A stretch of DNA of 64,000 nt from Acetobacteraceae bacterium (GTDB taxonomy: Bacteria > Pseudomonadota > Alphaproteobacteria > Acetobacterales > Acetobacteraceae), in assembly GCA_947474705.1 (NCBI GenBank), contig CANJJS010000019.1, forward strand, positions 1 to 64,000. The letters run 5' to 3'. The position numbers and the translations under genes were made by a program. This document shows positions 18,486-25,932 of the stretch, in pieces (the first letter of the stretch is position 1; each line of letters begins with the position of its first letter). A model generated the notes under the pieces. It did not search any database, was not told the DNA's origin, and was given only the letters and a program-made list of their open reading frames with translations.

Positions 18486-19439
18486 ATGGCACAGGCAAAG
18501 GTCTTCATCGACGGCGAGTCCGGCACCACGGGTCTTGGCATCCGCGAGCGTCTGACCGCGATCCCCTCCGTCACGCTGAAGAGCCTGCCGTCCGAACGAC
18601 GCCGCGACCCCGCCGCGCGCCGGGAGATCATGGAAGAGGTCGATCTGGTCGTCCTGTGCCTCCCCGACGACGCCGCGAAAGACTCCTCCGCGATGGCCGC
18701 CTCCCTGGGCAACGCCGCGCCGAAAGTCCTCGACGCGAGCACCGCGCACCGCGTCGATCCCGAGTGGGTCTACGGCTTCGCGGAGATGACACCGGACCAG
18801 CATGTCCGGATCGCGCAGGCGAAGAACGTGGCCAATCCCGGGTGCTATCCGACGGGGGCGATTGGGTTGCTGCGGCCGCTGACCGACGCGGGCATCCTGC
18901 CCAAGGATTTTCCGGTCACGATTAACGCCGTGTCCGGATACTCGGGCGGCGGCAAGTCGATGATCCAGGATCACGACACGACCCACGGTCCGGCGTTCGA
19001 GCTTTACGGGTTGAAGCTGGAACACAAGCACGTGCCGGAAACCCAGCTTTACGGCGGTCTTTCGCGGCGGCCGATCTTCGTCCCCTCTGTCGGGCATTTC
19101 CGTCAGGGCATGCTGGTCTCGGTGCCGCTGCATCTGGACATGCTGGACGGTAAACCCACCGGCGCCGATCTGCTGAAACTGCTGGAAGAACGTTACGCCG
19201 GATGCGACCTGGTCCGCGTCGTGCCGCCCCAGACCGACGGCAAACTGGAACCGGAGGCGTTGAACGACACCGACCGGCTCGAACTGACGGTTCACGTCAA
19301 CGAAAAGCACCGGCACGCCGTGCTGGTCGCGCGGCTGGACAATCTGGGGAAGGGCGCCTCAGGCGCCGCCGTCCAGAACATCGCCCTGATGCTGGGTTTG
19401 CACACGGGCGTTGGTCCGCGAGACGCCGCGCATGCATGA
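18486..19439 (+). CDS. argC: N-acetyl-gamma-glutamyl-phosphate reductase (type 2)
   Basis: A 317-residue enzyme of arginine biosynthesis that reduces N-acetylglutamyl phosphate to the semialdehyde with NADPH. It has FIDGESGTTGLGIRERL (dinucleotide site), ANPGCYPTGAIGL with catalytic Cys120, and VSGYSGGGKSMI; HVPET and a His-containing VPSVGHFRQGM follow. About 310 residues and the short N-terminus mark the type 2 family. The start is preceded by GGAAGGAG. It overlaps the carbonic-anhydrase gene by 8 bases. Confidence 0.95.
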   Translation: MAQAKVFIDGESGTTGLGIRERLTAIPSVTLKSLPSERRRDPAARREIMEEVDLVVLCLPDDAAKDSSAMAASLGNAAPKVLDASTAHRVDPEWVYGFAEMTPDQHVRIAQAKNVANPGCYPTGAIGLLRPLTDAGILPKDFPVTINAVSGYSGGGKSMIQDHDTTHGPAFELYGLKLEHKHVPETQLYGGLSRRPIFVPSVGHFRQGMLVSVPLHLDMLDGKPTGADLLKLLEERYAGCDLVRVVPPQTDGKLEPEALNDTDRLELTVHVNEKHRHAVLVARLDNLGKGASGAAVQNIALMLGLHTGVGPRDAAHA

Positions 19440-19980
19440 TTACGGCGGCTTCGGCCCGGTCTTTTCGCTGGACGGCGTCACCCCGAAAATCGCCGCGGAC
19501 GCGTTTATCGCGCCGTCCGCCGCGGTGATCGGGGATGTGGAGATCGGGTCCGAAACCGGTATCTGGTTCCACTGCCTCGTGCGCGGCGACATGAACGCCA
19601 TCCGCATCGGCGCGCGCACGAACATCCAGGACGGCACCGTCATCCACGTCGATTCCGGTCCGTTTTCGACCCATATCGGCGACGATGTGACGGTCGGCCA
19701 CAACGCGGTCATCCACGCCTGCGTGCTGAAAAACCGCGCCTTCGTCGGCATTGGCGCCACCGTCCTCGACGGCGCCATTATTGAGGAAGGTGGCATGCTC
19801 GGCGCGGGCGGCCTGCTTACCCCGGGCAAAATCATCGGCCCGAACGAGTTGTGGATTGGCGCCCCCGCGAAGCTGAAACGGGTCATGACGCCCGAGGAAC
19901 GCAAGGGCTTCGACCGCAACGCCGAGGTCTACCGCGCGCTGGCCAAACAATTCCGCTCCGGCCTGAAGTCCGTCAGCTAA
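19432..19980 (+). CDS. Gamma carbonic anhydrase-like protein
   Basis: A 182-residue left-handed beta-helix protein built of hexapeptide repeats (for example AAVIGDVEIGSETGIW). The zinc-site pattern of gamma carbonic anhydrases is present: IHVDSG and GHNAVIHAC supply three His. Also typical are VRGDMNAIRIGARTNIQDG and PAKLKRVMTPEE. It may hydrate CO2 or serve a related transferase role; activity of YrdA/CaiE-type proteins is often unproven. The ATG lies inside the end of argC, so the two are co-translated. It converges with the hpnG-like gene by a 4-base overlap. Confidence 0.88.
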   Translation: MHDYGGFGPVFSLDGVTPKIAADAFIAPSAAVIGDVEIGSETGIWFHCLVRGDMNAIRIGARTNIQDGTVIHVDSGPFSTHIGDDVTVGHNAVIHACVLKNRAFVGIGATVLDGAIIEEGGMLGAGGLLTPGKIIGPNELWIGAPAKLKRVMTPEERKGFDRNAEVYRALAKQFRSGLKSVS

Positions 19981-20636
19981 TCCGCCAACGCCGTCGCCAT
20001 CGCCAGCAGAGTCTTTCGCGCCAGCGCCGCGTCGCGCGCCAGGCCGATCAGCGCCGGGATTTGTCCGGGATGCGCGATCAGCGAGCCGATCAACCGCCCC
20101 AAAGCGATCCTCCCCTCCGCGTCGAGCGCGACCGCCGCCGCGGGCGGCAAATCCCGATCCGCCGGGTCGCAAATCGCCCGTAGCACGGCGAAGGGAATGC
20201 CCGCCTCCTTGGCGGCCTCCGCCACCGCGCCGCTTTCCATGTCGACCGCGGAGGCTCCGGTGTCCGCCCACAGCCGCCGTTTTTCCTTGGCTGACGCCGC
20301 GATTCGGTCAAGGCCCAGGAGAAGCGGCCCGGACGGTCCGCCAAGCGAACGGAGCAGACCGGGATCGGCGGGCCAGCGCCGCCCATGCGCCAGAACAGCC
20401 TCCGGCACGATCAACCTTCCCGCCGGCAATGCGGGATCGAGCCCGCCGGCCAAGCCGAAACTGACGAGACCGCGCGCGCCCGCCGCGATCGCCTGACGCG
20501 CCACGCGCGCCGCCCCCGCCTCGGTCCCGCCGCCAATAACGACCGGCCACCCGGTGCGCCGCGCGATCGCCGCCTCCGCCGCGAACCCCACCAGAATCGT
20601 CGGAGCCTGAAACGTCATGGCGCGAACTTGGGCCAT
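19977..20636 (-). CDS. HpnG-like nucleosidase/phosphorylase
   Basis: A 219-residue member of the purine nucleoside phosphorylase fold. It has ILVGFAAEAAIARR, GLVSFGLAGGLDPALPAG and TGASAVDMESGAVAEAAKEAGIPFAVLRAICDPAD (written in part); the DMESGAVA segment carries the nucleoside-binding Glu. This pattern fits the hopanoid-associated group (HpnG), which releases adenine from adenosylhopane. No other hpn genes are in view, so the assignment rests on sequence style and on the likely lineage. An internal ATG at 20618 (MTFQAP) is an alternative start. Confidence 0.7.
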   Translation of the reverse strand: MAQVRAMTFQAPTILVGFAAEAAIARRTGWPVVIGGGTEAGAARVARQAIAAGARGLVSFGLAGGLDPALPAGRLIVPEAVLAHGRRWPADPGLLRSLGGPSGPLLLGLDRIAASAKEKRRLWADTGASAVDMESGAVAEAAKEAGIPFAVLRAICDPADRDLPPAAAVALDAEGRIALGRLIGSLIAHPGQIPALIGLARDAALARKTLLAMATALAD

Positions 20637-20769
20637 CCCCGTCGATCTGGGTCAATGCCACGTCTGGCGGTTTCCGGCGTCCATTGCGGGCAAGCAAATG
20701 CCGGCGCGTCAAATGGTCCTTGTCGGATTCTTATACCAACCGCCTGAAAGATTGACTCTCCGCCGGTTC

Positions 20770-21086
20770 GTCATCCCCCGACCCGTTCCTACGGTGGCCG
20801 TACATCCGCGGAATGAAAATCCGCGGTCTGGCACGCACTCTCCTCGTCATCCCCCGACTCGATCGGGGGACCGGGAGCGGCACAATCCCGCCTTTCTGGC
20901 ACTTCCGGCGGCCCGATCGAGCCGGGCAATGATGAGGAGAGTGCGTGCCAGACTGCGGATTTTCATTCCGCGGATGTACGGCCACCGTAGGACCCGTTCG
21001 GGGGAGCGGGGGCGGCATGAACCCGCTTTTCTGGCACTCCCGGTGGCCCGATCGAGCCGGGAAATGACGAGGAGAGGGTGTGCCAC
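20770..21086. repeat. Cluster of palindromic intergenic repeats with a 63-bp inverted repeat
   Basis: Within the 731-base stretch lacking intact genes (20637-21367), arms 20788-20850 and 20929-20991 are inverted copies, 61 of 63 bases matching. Both differences would be G-U pairs in RNA. The 78-base loop starts with CCCCCGACTCGATCGGGGG. A further copy of loop plus right arm (CGGGGGAGCGGGGGCGGC onward, 20998-21086) follows as a direct repeat. This type, beginning TCATCCCCCGAC and ending near AATGACGAGG, is a common dispersed intergenic element in alphaproteobacteria. Bases 20637-20769 hold no gene I can support. Confidence 0.8.
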
Positions 21087-21093
21087 GGGGCGA

Positions 21094-21350
21094 TCTTTCG
21101 TGCCGCTGGTATTACAGGCCCGGAATTGCACCAATCTCGTCGGTTCCTGGCGCCATCCGGACTCGCGCACCGATTTCACCTCGCCCGCGTATGAGCAAAA
21201 AATCGGCCGGATTTTGGAGGGCGGGAAGTTTCATCTGGCCTTTTTCGACGACCGGCTGTCCTGGCCGGATCTCCACGGCGCCGGTTTCCGCCACACGGTC
21301 GAACATGGGATTCGCCCCGGCCTGAGCCCGTTCCACCGCCATGGTCCACG
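21094..21350 (+). pseudogene. Remnant of an LLM/NtaA-type flavin monooxygenase
   Basis: The plus strand encodes, without a start codon, PLVLQARNCTNLVGSWRHP, then RTDFTSPAYEQKIGRILEGGK and FHLAFFDDRLSWPD, then HTVEHGIR near 21295. This is the N-terminal part of luciferase-like FMN monooxygenases of the NtaA/DszA group, where a GxWRHP motif is followed by a KFxLAFFDDRLxxPD strand. After about 21320 the homology jumps frame (ARSTAMVHAIG is in another frame) and stops. The remaining three quarters of the gene are gone and the radical SAM gene ends at 21368. The repeat cluster abuts its 5' end. Confidence 0.55.
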
Positions 21351-21367
21351 CGATCGGACCATGGCGT

Positions 21368-22540
21368 TCAGAACAACGACATCTGTGCGTCCTGTTTCGC
21401 CCCCGTCTGACCCGGCACGCGGAACTTCGAGCAATCCAGTCCCTGCCGCATCTCGTCCAGGCCCCATTGCCGGGACGCGCGCGCGAAGCGCCGCAGCAGC
21501 AAATCCGCATAGGGCCCGTGTCCCGAAAACCGGTGCCCGAACCGGGCATCGTTCAGCCCTCCGCCGCGAGTCTCCCGAATCAAGCTCAGCACATGGCGCG
21601 CGCGGTCCGGGTAATGCTGGTGCAGCCAGGCCTCGAATATGTCTTTCAGTTCGTGCGGTAGCCGTAACAGAATGAACGCCGCGTGGCGGGCCCCGGCGCG
21701 GGCACCGGCCTCCAGCAGTTTTTCCATTTCGGCGTCGTTCAGGCCGGGGATCATCGGCGCGGTGAGTATGCCCGTGGGAATGCCCGCGCGGGTCAGTTCC
21801 TCGATCGCGTGCAACCGTCGCGCCGGGGTCGCCGCCCGCGGTTCCATCGTCCGCGCCAGCCGCGGGTCGAGCGTGGTGACGGACAGATAGACCCGCACCA
21901 GATCCCGCTTCGCCATCGCGGAGAGAATATCCAGATCCCGCAACACGCCCGCCGACTTGGTCACGATCCCCACGGGATGGTTGAATTTTTCCAAAATCTC
22001 CAACACGGACCTGGTCAGCTTCAGCGTGCGTTCCACCGGCTGGTAAGGATCGGTGTTCGTCCCCAGCGCCATGACCTTCGGCACATACCCGGGTTTTCGC
22101 AGCTCCTTCTCCAGCAGCGCGCCCACCTCCGGCTTGAAAACCAGCTTCGTCTCGAAATCCAAACCCGGCGAATAGCCGAGATAGGCGTGCGTTGGCCGGG
22201 CGAAGCAATACACGCACCCATGCTCGCATCCCCGATACGGATTGACGGAACGGTCGAACCCCAGGTCCGGCGAGGAATTGTAGGCAATGACCGATTTCGT
22301 CGCGTCCTTGATCAAGGTCGTCGCGATCTGGGCCGGTTCCTCGATCTCCCCGGTCATCGTGTCCCAGCCGTCGTCGAACGGACTGACCACCGCCGCCTGG
22401 AACCGCACGGCGGTGTTCGTCACCGCGCCCCGGCCGCGGCGCATCTCGGACGGCGCGCGCAACGCCGGTTCCGGGTCCGGCAGGCCGGCGCGGTCCAGGG
22501 CCGCGATGGACTCCTTGTCTGTGTCGGCGAGTTGCGGCAT
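21368..22540 (-). CDS. Radical SAM protein, PA0069 / SPL-like family
   Basis: A 390-residue radical SAM enzyme. The 4Fe-4S motif is in NPYRGCEHGCVYCFARPTHAYLG (CxxxCxxC, written in part), followed by LGTNTDPYQPVE and SVTTLDPRLARTMEPRAATPARRL typical of the PA0069 family and related to spore photoproduct lyase. The C-terminus ends KQDAQMSLF. Function is unproven; some relatives are linked to DNA or tRNA modification. The ATG at 22540 is chosen; an upstream in-frame ATG at 22564 is possible. It is divergent from the glycosyltransferase operon, with only 66 bases between starts. Confidence 0.88.
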   Translation of the reverse strand: MPQLADTDKESIAALDRAGLPDPEPALRAPSEMRRGRGAVTNTAVRFQAAVVSPFDDGWDTMTGEIEEPAQIATTLIKDATKSVIAYNSSPDLGFDRSVNPYRGCEHGCVYCFARPTHAYLGYSPGLDFETKLVFKPEVGALLEKELRKPGYVPKVMALGTNTDPYQPVERTLKLTRSVLEILEKFNHPVGIVTKSAGVLRDLDILSAMAKRDLVRVYLSVTTLDPRLARTMEPRAATPARRLHAIEELTRAGIPTGILTAPMIPGLNDAEMEKLLEAGARAGARHAAFILLRLPHELKDIFEAWLHQHYPDRARHVLSLIRETRGGGLNDARFGHRFSGHGPYADLLLRRFARASRQWGLDEMRQGLDCSKFRVPGQTGAKQDAQMSLF

Positions 22541-22606
22541 GGTCCGTTCCCCGTGTGTTCGCATGCACACCATCGCCAACCGCGTCTCGGCCGTCAAGAA
22601 CAAAAC

Positions 22607-23266
22607 GTGAAAATATCCGTCGTCATCCCCACATTCAACGCCGCCGCCACCCTTCCCGCCACCATCGCCACCCTGGGCGAGGTCGCGGAGATCGTCGTCG
22701 CCGACGGCGGCGGGCAGGACGGCACTCCGGCCGCCGCGCATCGCGTGGGCGCGCGTGTCCTCGCCACAAGGAAGGGCAGGGGAGGGCAACTCGCGGCCGG
22801 TATCGAAGCGGCCAGGGAAGACTGGCTTCTGCTCCTGCATGCCGACACACGCCTCGACCCGGCCTGGAGACACGCCGCCACCGCCCACATGCGCGATTCA
22901 CCGGAAAAGGCCGGCTACTTCGCCTTCGCCCTCGACAGTCCGCACCCCAGGGCCCGCCGCCTCGAAAGCCTCGTCGCCTGGCGATGCCGCGCGCTGGCGC
23001 TGCCCTACGGCGATCAGGGCTTGCTGATCCATAAAGAGACCTTGGCGAAGGCTGGCGGCATGCGGCCGCTGCCGCTGATGGAGGATGTCGATCTGGTCCG
23101 CCGCCTCGGACGCCATTGCCTCGTCCCGCTCGCGGCGCGCGCCGTTACTTCCGCGGCCAAATGGGAACGCGACGGCTGGACCGCCCGCTCCGCCCGCAAC
23201 CTGACATGCCTGTCGCTGTGGTTCCTTGGCGTCCCGCCCGCCCGCATCGCGCGGCTGTACAGATGA
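22607..23266 (+). CDS. Family 2 glycosyltransferase, TIGR04283 type
   Basis: A 219-residue GT-A enzyme starting at GTG 22607. It opens KISVVIPTFNAAATLPATI, has EIVVADGGGQDGT (sugar-nucleotide Asp region), KGRGGQLAAGIEAA and LLLLHADTRLDP, and ends with EDVDLVRRLGR plus WERDGW. This short form matches the rSAM/selenodomain-associated transferase 2 family, implicated in arsenosugar synthesis with ArsS. It overlaps the next gene as ATGA. No arsS gene is in the window, so the actual product is uncertain. Confidence 0.82.
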   Translation: MKISVVIPTFNAAATLPATIATLGEVAEIVVADGGGQDGTPAAAHRVGARVLATRKGRGGQLAAGIEAAREDWLLLLHADTRLDPAWRHAATAHMRDSPEKAGYFAFALDSPHPRARRLESLVAWRCRALALPYGDQGLLIHKETLAKAGGMRPLPLMEDVDLVRRLGRHCLVPLAARAVTSAAKWERDGWTARSARNLTCLSLWFLGVPPARIARLYR

Positions 23267-23868
23267 AAGACACCGTCGTCGTCTTCGCCCGCGCGCCGCG
23301 TCTCGGCACGGTCAAACGCCGCCTTGCCCGTGGGATCGGCGACCGCGCCGCGCTGCGCTTCCACCGAGAGACGTTGATCGCCCTGCTCCGCGATCTTCGA
23401 AGAGACCGGCGTTTTCGAACGGTTCTGGCCATGACCCCGGATAACGCGGGCGATCGTCTGCCGGTGCGCGTGCCCCGGATCGCCCAGGGGCGGGGCGATA
23501 TCGGGGAACGCATGGATACGGCGTGCCGCCGCCACCCAGGCGGCAACGTCGCCATCATCGGCAGCGACATCCCTGGCGCGGGCGCCGCCGACGTCCGGGC
23601 CGCTTTCCGCGCCCTTGGGACGCACGACGCGGTGTTCGGTCCCTCCGAGGACGGCGGATTTTGGCTGATCGGCATGGGTCCGCGCCGCCCATCGCAACCT
23701 TTTGTAAAGGCGCGCTGGTCTACAGAGCATGCGCTGGCCGACACCCTGGCGAATTTTCGGGGGCGCCGCGTCGCGCGCTTGCGGAGTCTGCGCGACGTGG
23801 ATACGGCTTGCGATCTACCGACCCATCCGCGACGATCTGGACCGCAGCCGGAGGACGAGACGACATGA
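23263..23868 (+). CDS. Glycosyltransferase, TIGR04282 type
   Basis: A 201-residue nucleotidyltransferase-like GT. It reads VVVFARAPRLGTVKRRLARGIG (N-terminal, in part), then QGRGDIGERM, NVAIIGSDIPG, FGPSEDGGFWLIGM and WSTEHALADTL. These are the hallmarks of the rSAM/selenodomain-associated transferase 1 family, usually found beside TIGR04283 proteins. The ATGA overlap with both neighbours indicates one translationally coupled operon. It probably transfers or activates a sugar for a small thio- or arseno-metabolite (inference from the family). Confidence 0.82.
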   Translation: MKDTVVVFARAPRLGTVKRRLARGIGDRAALRFHRETLIALLRDLRRDRRFRTVLAMTPDNAGDRLPVRVPRIAQGRGDIGERMDTACRRHPGGNVAIIGSDIPGAGAADVRAAFRALGTHDAVFGPSEDGGFWLIGMGPRRPSQPFVKARWSTEHALADTLANFRGRRVARLRSLRDVDTACDLPTHPRRSGPQPEDETT

Positions 23869-24893
23869 CCTGGCCGACCCAACAAGGCATCTGGCGCGGT
23901 GGCGACATCATGCTGAGTTCGCACACCATTCTGCCGGATACGCTGCTGTCCTGGAAAGCGCATGGCACTCTGTCCCCGGCCAGGGACAACGTCATCCTCT
24001 ATCCCACCAGCTACGGCGCCCGCCATCCGGACCTGGAATGGCTGATCGGCCCGGACAAAGTGCTGGACCCCACCAAATATTTCATCGTGATCCTCGACCA
24101 GTTCGGCAACGGCCTTTCTTCCTCTCCGTCCAACACGCCGGACTATCCCGCTCTGGTCACGGTGCGCGATAACGTCGAAGCCCAGCGCCGGGCGCTGTCG
24201 GAATTGTTCGAGATCGACCGGGTCGCCTGCGTCTATGGCTGGTCCATGGGCGCGTTGCAGGCCTACCACTGGGCCGCCCTCTACCCCGGCTCGGTCGAAC
24301 GCATCGTCGTTAACTGCGGCGTCGCGCGAACCTCCGTCCATAATCAGGTGTTCCTGCGCTCCCTGATGGCGACGCTCGAAGCCGCGCCGCAACATATCGG
24401 CAATGGCCGTTTCTCCTCCGAGCCCCGCGCCGCCAAGCGTGCCTTCGGCCGCATTTACGCGGCATGGGCGCTGTCGCAGGATTTTTACCGGGCCAACCTG
24501 CATTTGTCCTGGAGTTCCAATCCGAACATCGGCGCCCCCGACCTCGACACCTTCCTGCGCACCGACTGGGAGGACAGGTTCGACGCCGCGCCCGCCGCCA
24601 ATCTTTACGCGCAGCTTCGCACCTGGGATGCGGCGGATATCAGCGCCAACGACATCTATAACGGCGATCTGGAAAAAGCCTTGCGCGCCATCCGCGCCAA
24701 GGTCTTGCTGATGCCGGGGTCGACCGACCTTTATTTCCGCGTCGCCGACAACGAACTGGAACTGCCCCATCTTGCCGATGCCGAGTTGCGGCCCATCCCC
24801 AGCATCTGGGGCCACCGCGCCGGCAACCCCGTCCTCAACCCCGAGGATTCCAGTTTCATCACATCCGCCGTGCGAGACTGGCTCGCACGGTAG
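23865..24893 (+). CDS. Alpha/beta hydrolase, homoserine acetyltransferase (MetX)-like
   Basis: A 342-residue alpha/beta hydrolase. Nucleophile Ser127 sits in VYGWSMGALQAYHWA; PGSTDLYF supplies the Asp and IPSIWGHRAGNP the His. The early ILYPTSYGARHPDLEWLIG and FIVILDQFGNGLSSSPSN match the MetX fold. In true MetX the elbow is usually GGSMGG, so the WSMGA form and shorter N-terminus suggest a different acyl or ester substrate. It overlaps the TIGR04282 gene as ATGA and has GGAGGACGAG upstream. Confidence 0.82.
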   Translation: MTWPTQQGIWRGGDIMLSSHTILPDTLLSWKAHGTLSPARDNVILYPTSYGARHPDLEWLIGPDKVLDPTKYFIVILDQFGNGLSSSPSNTPDYPALVTVRDNVEAQRRALSELFEIDRVACVYGWSMGALQAYHWAALYPGSVERIVVNCGVARTSVHNQVFLRSLMATLEAAPQHIGNGRFSSEPRAAKRAFGRIYAAWALSQDFYRANLHLSWSSNPNIGAPDLDTFLRTDWEDRFDAAPAANLYAQLRTWDAADISANDIYNGDLEKALRAIRAKVLLMPGSTDLYFRVADNELELPHLADAELRPIPSIWGHRAGNPVLNPEDSSFITSAVRDWLAR

Positions 24894-24912
24894 CACGCAA
24901 AAGGACCGCTCC

Positions 24913-25302
24913 ATGGCCATCTCGATCGCGCGTAGCAACCCCGAAACCGTGAGCCGGCCCACCGGTTACACCCATGCGATCGAAATCCGGAACCCGGAAC
25001 GCCGCCTGGTGATCTCCGGCCAGGTCGGCATGGCGGCCGACGGCACCGTGCCTGACACGGGGGGCGGACAGATCGACCTCGCGCTGGCCAATCTCCGCGC
25101 GGTGCTGGAGGCGAACGACATGACCGTCGCCAACCTGATCAAGACCACGGTGTTCCTGACCGACCGCTCGCTGCTCGGTGCCTACCGCGCGGCGCGCGCC
25201 GCCATGCTCGGCGACCACGCCCCGGCCTCCACGCTGCTGTTTGTCTCGGGCCTCGCCGATCCGCGCTGGGTCGTGGAGATCGAGGCGGAAGCCGCGGCCT
25301 GA
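24913..25302 (+). CDS. RidA/YjgF family protein
   Basis: A 129-residue trimeric-type RidA protein. LVISGQVGMAADGTVPD and LIKTTVFLTDRSLLGAYRAARAA, then ASTLLFVSGLADPRWVVEIEAEA, match the family; the usual catalytic Arg (in the ARPxRxxV stretch) is replaced by the SGLADPRW form. RidA enzymes hydrolyse reactive enamines and imines from PLP enzymes. It starts 19 bases after the MetX-like stop behind AAGGA, so it is probably the last gene of this operon. Confidence 0.88.
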   Translation: MAISIARSNPETVSRPTGYTHAIEIRNPERRLVISGQVGMAADGTVPDTGGGQIDLALANLRAVLEANDMTVANLIKTTVFLTDRSLLGAYRAARAAMLGDHAPASTLLFVSGLADPRWVVEIEAEAAA

Positions 25303-25502
25303 CGAAAAATCGTCATACCGTTAATGCTTGTATTCCCCGGGAGAAGAGCGCACAGGGTACCTGACGAAAGACGGTCAGATGACTCGTCCCGGCCGCTTCG
25401 ACCATCGCGCACCCGGACGACACCCCTTTGTTCCCGAAATCGCGAATACGAAAACCGGCCTCGCGGCCGGCGAACAACCTGTGCTTTCTGAAAGGGCATC
25501 TC
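25303..25502 (+). other. Leader region of cspA with small hairpins
   Basis: The 200 bases before cspA hold no gene. They contain TGACGA-AAAA-TCGTCA right at the ridA stop (25300-25315), then CCGGCC-TCGC-GGCCGG (25455-25470), and a GAAAGGG ribosome site just before the ATG. Long structured leaders are typical of cold-shock genes and allow temperature control of translation. That role here is inference. Confidence 0.35.
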
Positions 25503-25715
25503 ATGCCAACCGGGACCGTCAAATGGTTCAACTCCCAAAAAGGCTTCGGCTTCATCGCTCCCGACCAGGGCGGGCCGGACGCATTCGTCCATATCAGCGC
25601 GGTTGAGCGCGCTGGCCTGCGCGACCTGCGCGAAGGCCAGAAGCTCGATTTCGAACTCGTGTCCGATCGCAAGAGCGGCAAGATGTCGGCCGACAATCTA
25701 AAAGTTCACGCCTGA
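25503..25715 (+). CDS. cspA: Cold-shock protein CspA family
   Basis: A 70-residue single OB-fold protein. It begins [20 protein letters not shown] and has [14 protein letters not shown]: the RNP1 (KGFGFI) and RNP2 (DAFVH) motifs that bind single-stranded RNA and melt secondary structure. The length is exactly that of CspA. It is monocistronic, with a long leader in front and a large perfect palindrome behind. Confidence 0.95.
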   Translation: MPTGTVKWFNSQKGFGFIAPDQGGPDAFVHISAVERAGLRDLREGQKLDFELVSDRKSGKMSADNLKVHA

Positions 25716-25722
25716 GCGCGAA

Positions 25723-25758
25723 CAGGCCAGCCCAGGTCCGCGGACCTGGGCTGGCCTG
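25723..25758. terminator. Perfect 36-bp palindrome after cspA
   Basis: Arms 25723-25740 (CAGGCCAGCCCAGGTCCG) and 25741-25758 are exact inverted copies with no spacer. The position, 8 bases after the cspA stop, suits an mRNA 3' end or stability hairpin. No T-tract follows, so it may act as a Rho-blocked end or an RNA-decay barrier rather than an intrinsic terminator. Confidence 0.55.
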
Positions 25759-25932
25759 GACAGCGCGCGCGGCCCGGCCATCGGAGGCGCATGCTCCCCG
25801 GTGGCCGCAAGTGTTTGGCCTGGCCTCAGGTCGGCCCTGACTCTGTTCGGTGCTCGCGTCGGCGGCCATAAACCGAATATTAACCTCTTCCGTTTATAAC
25901 CCGGCCCCTCGGTTTGTCCGCACGGGGTCCAT

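Noticed and set aside
17322-19316. 664-residue open frame antisense to panE and argC
   Set aside because: Both plus-strand genes are clear; this frame shows no motif.
21368-22888. Longer 506-residue radical SAM frame
   Set aside because: The extra N-terminus overlaps the divergent glycosyltransferase gene and has no family match.
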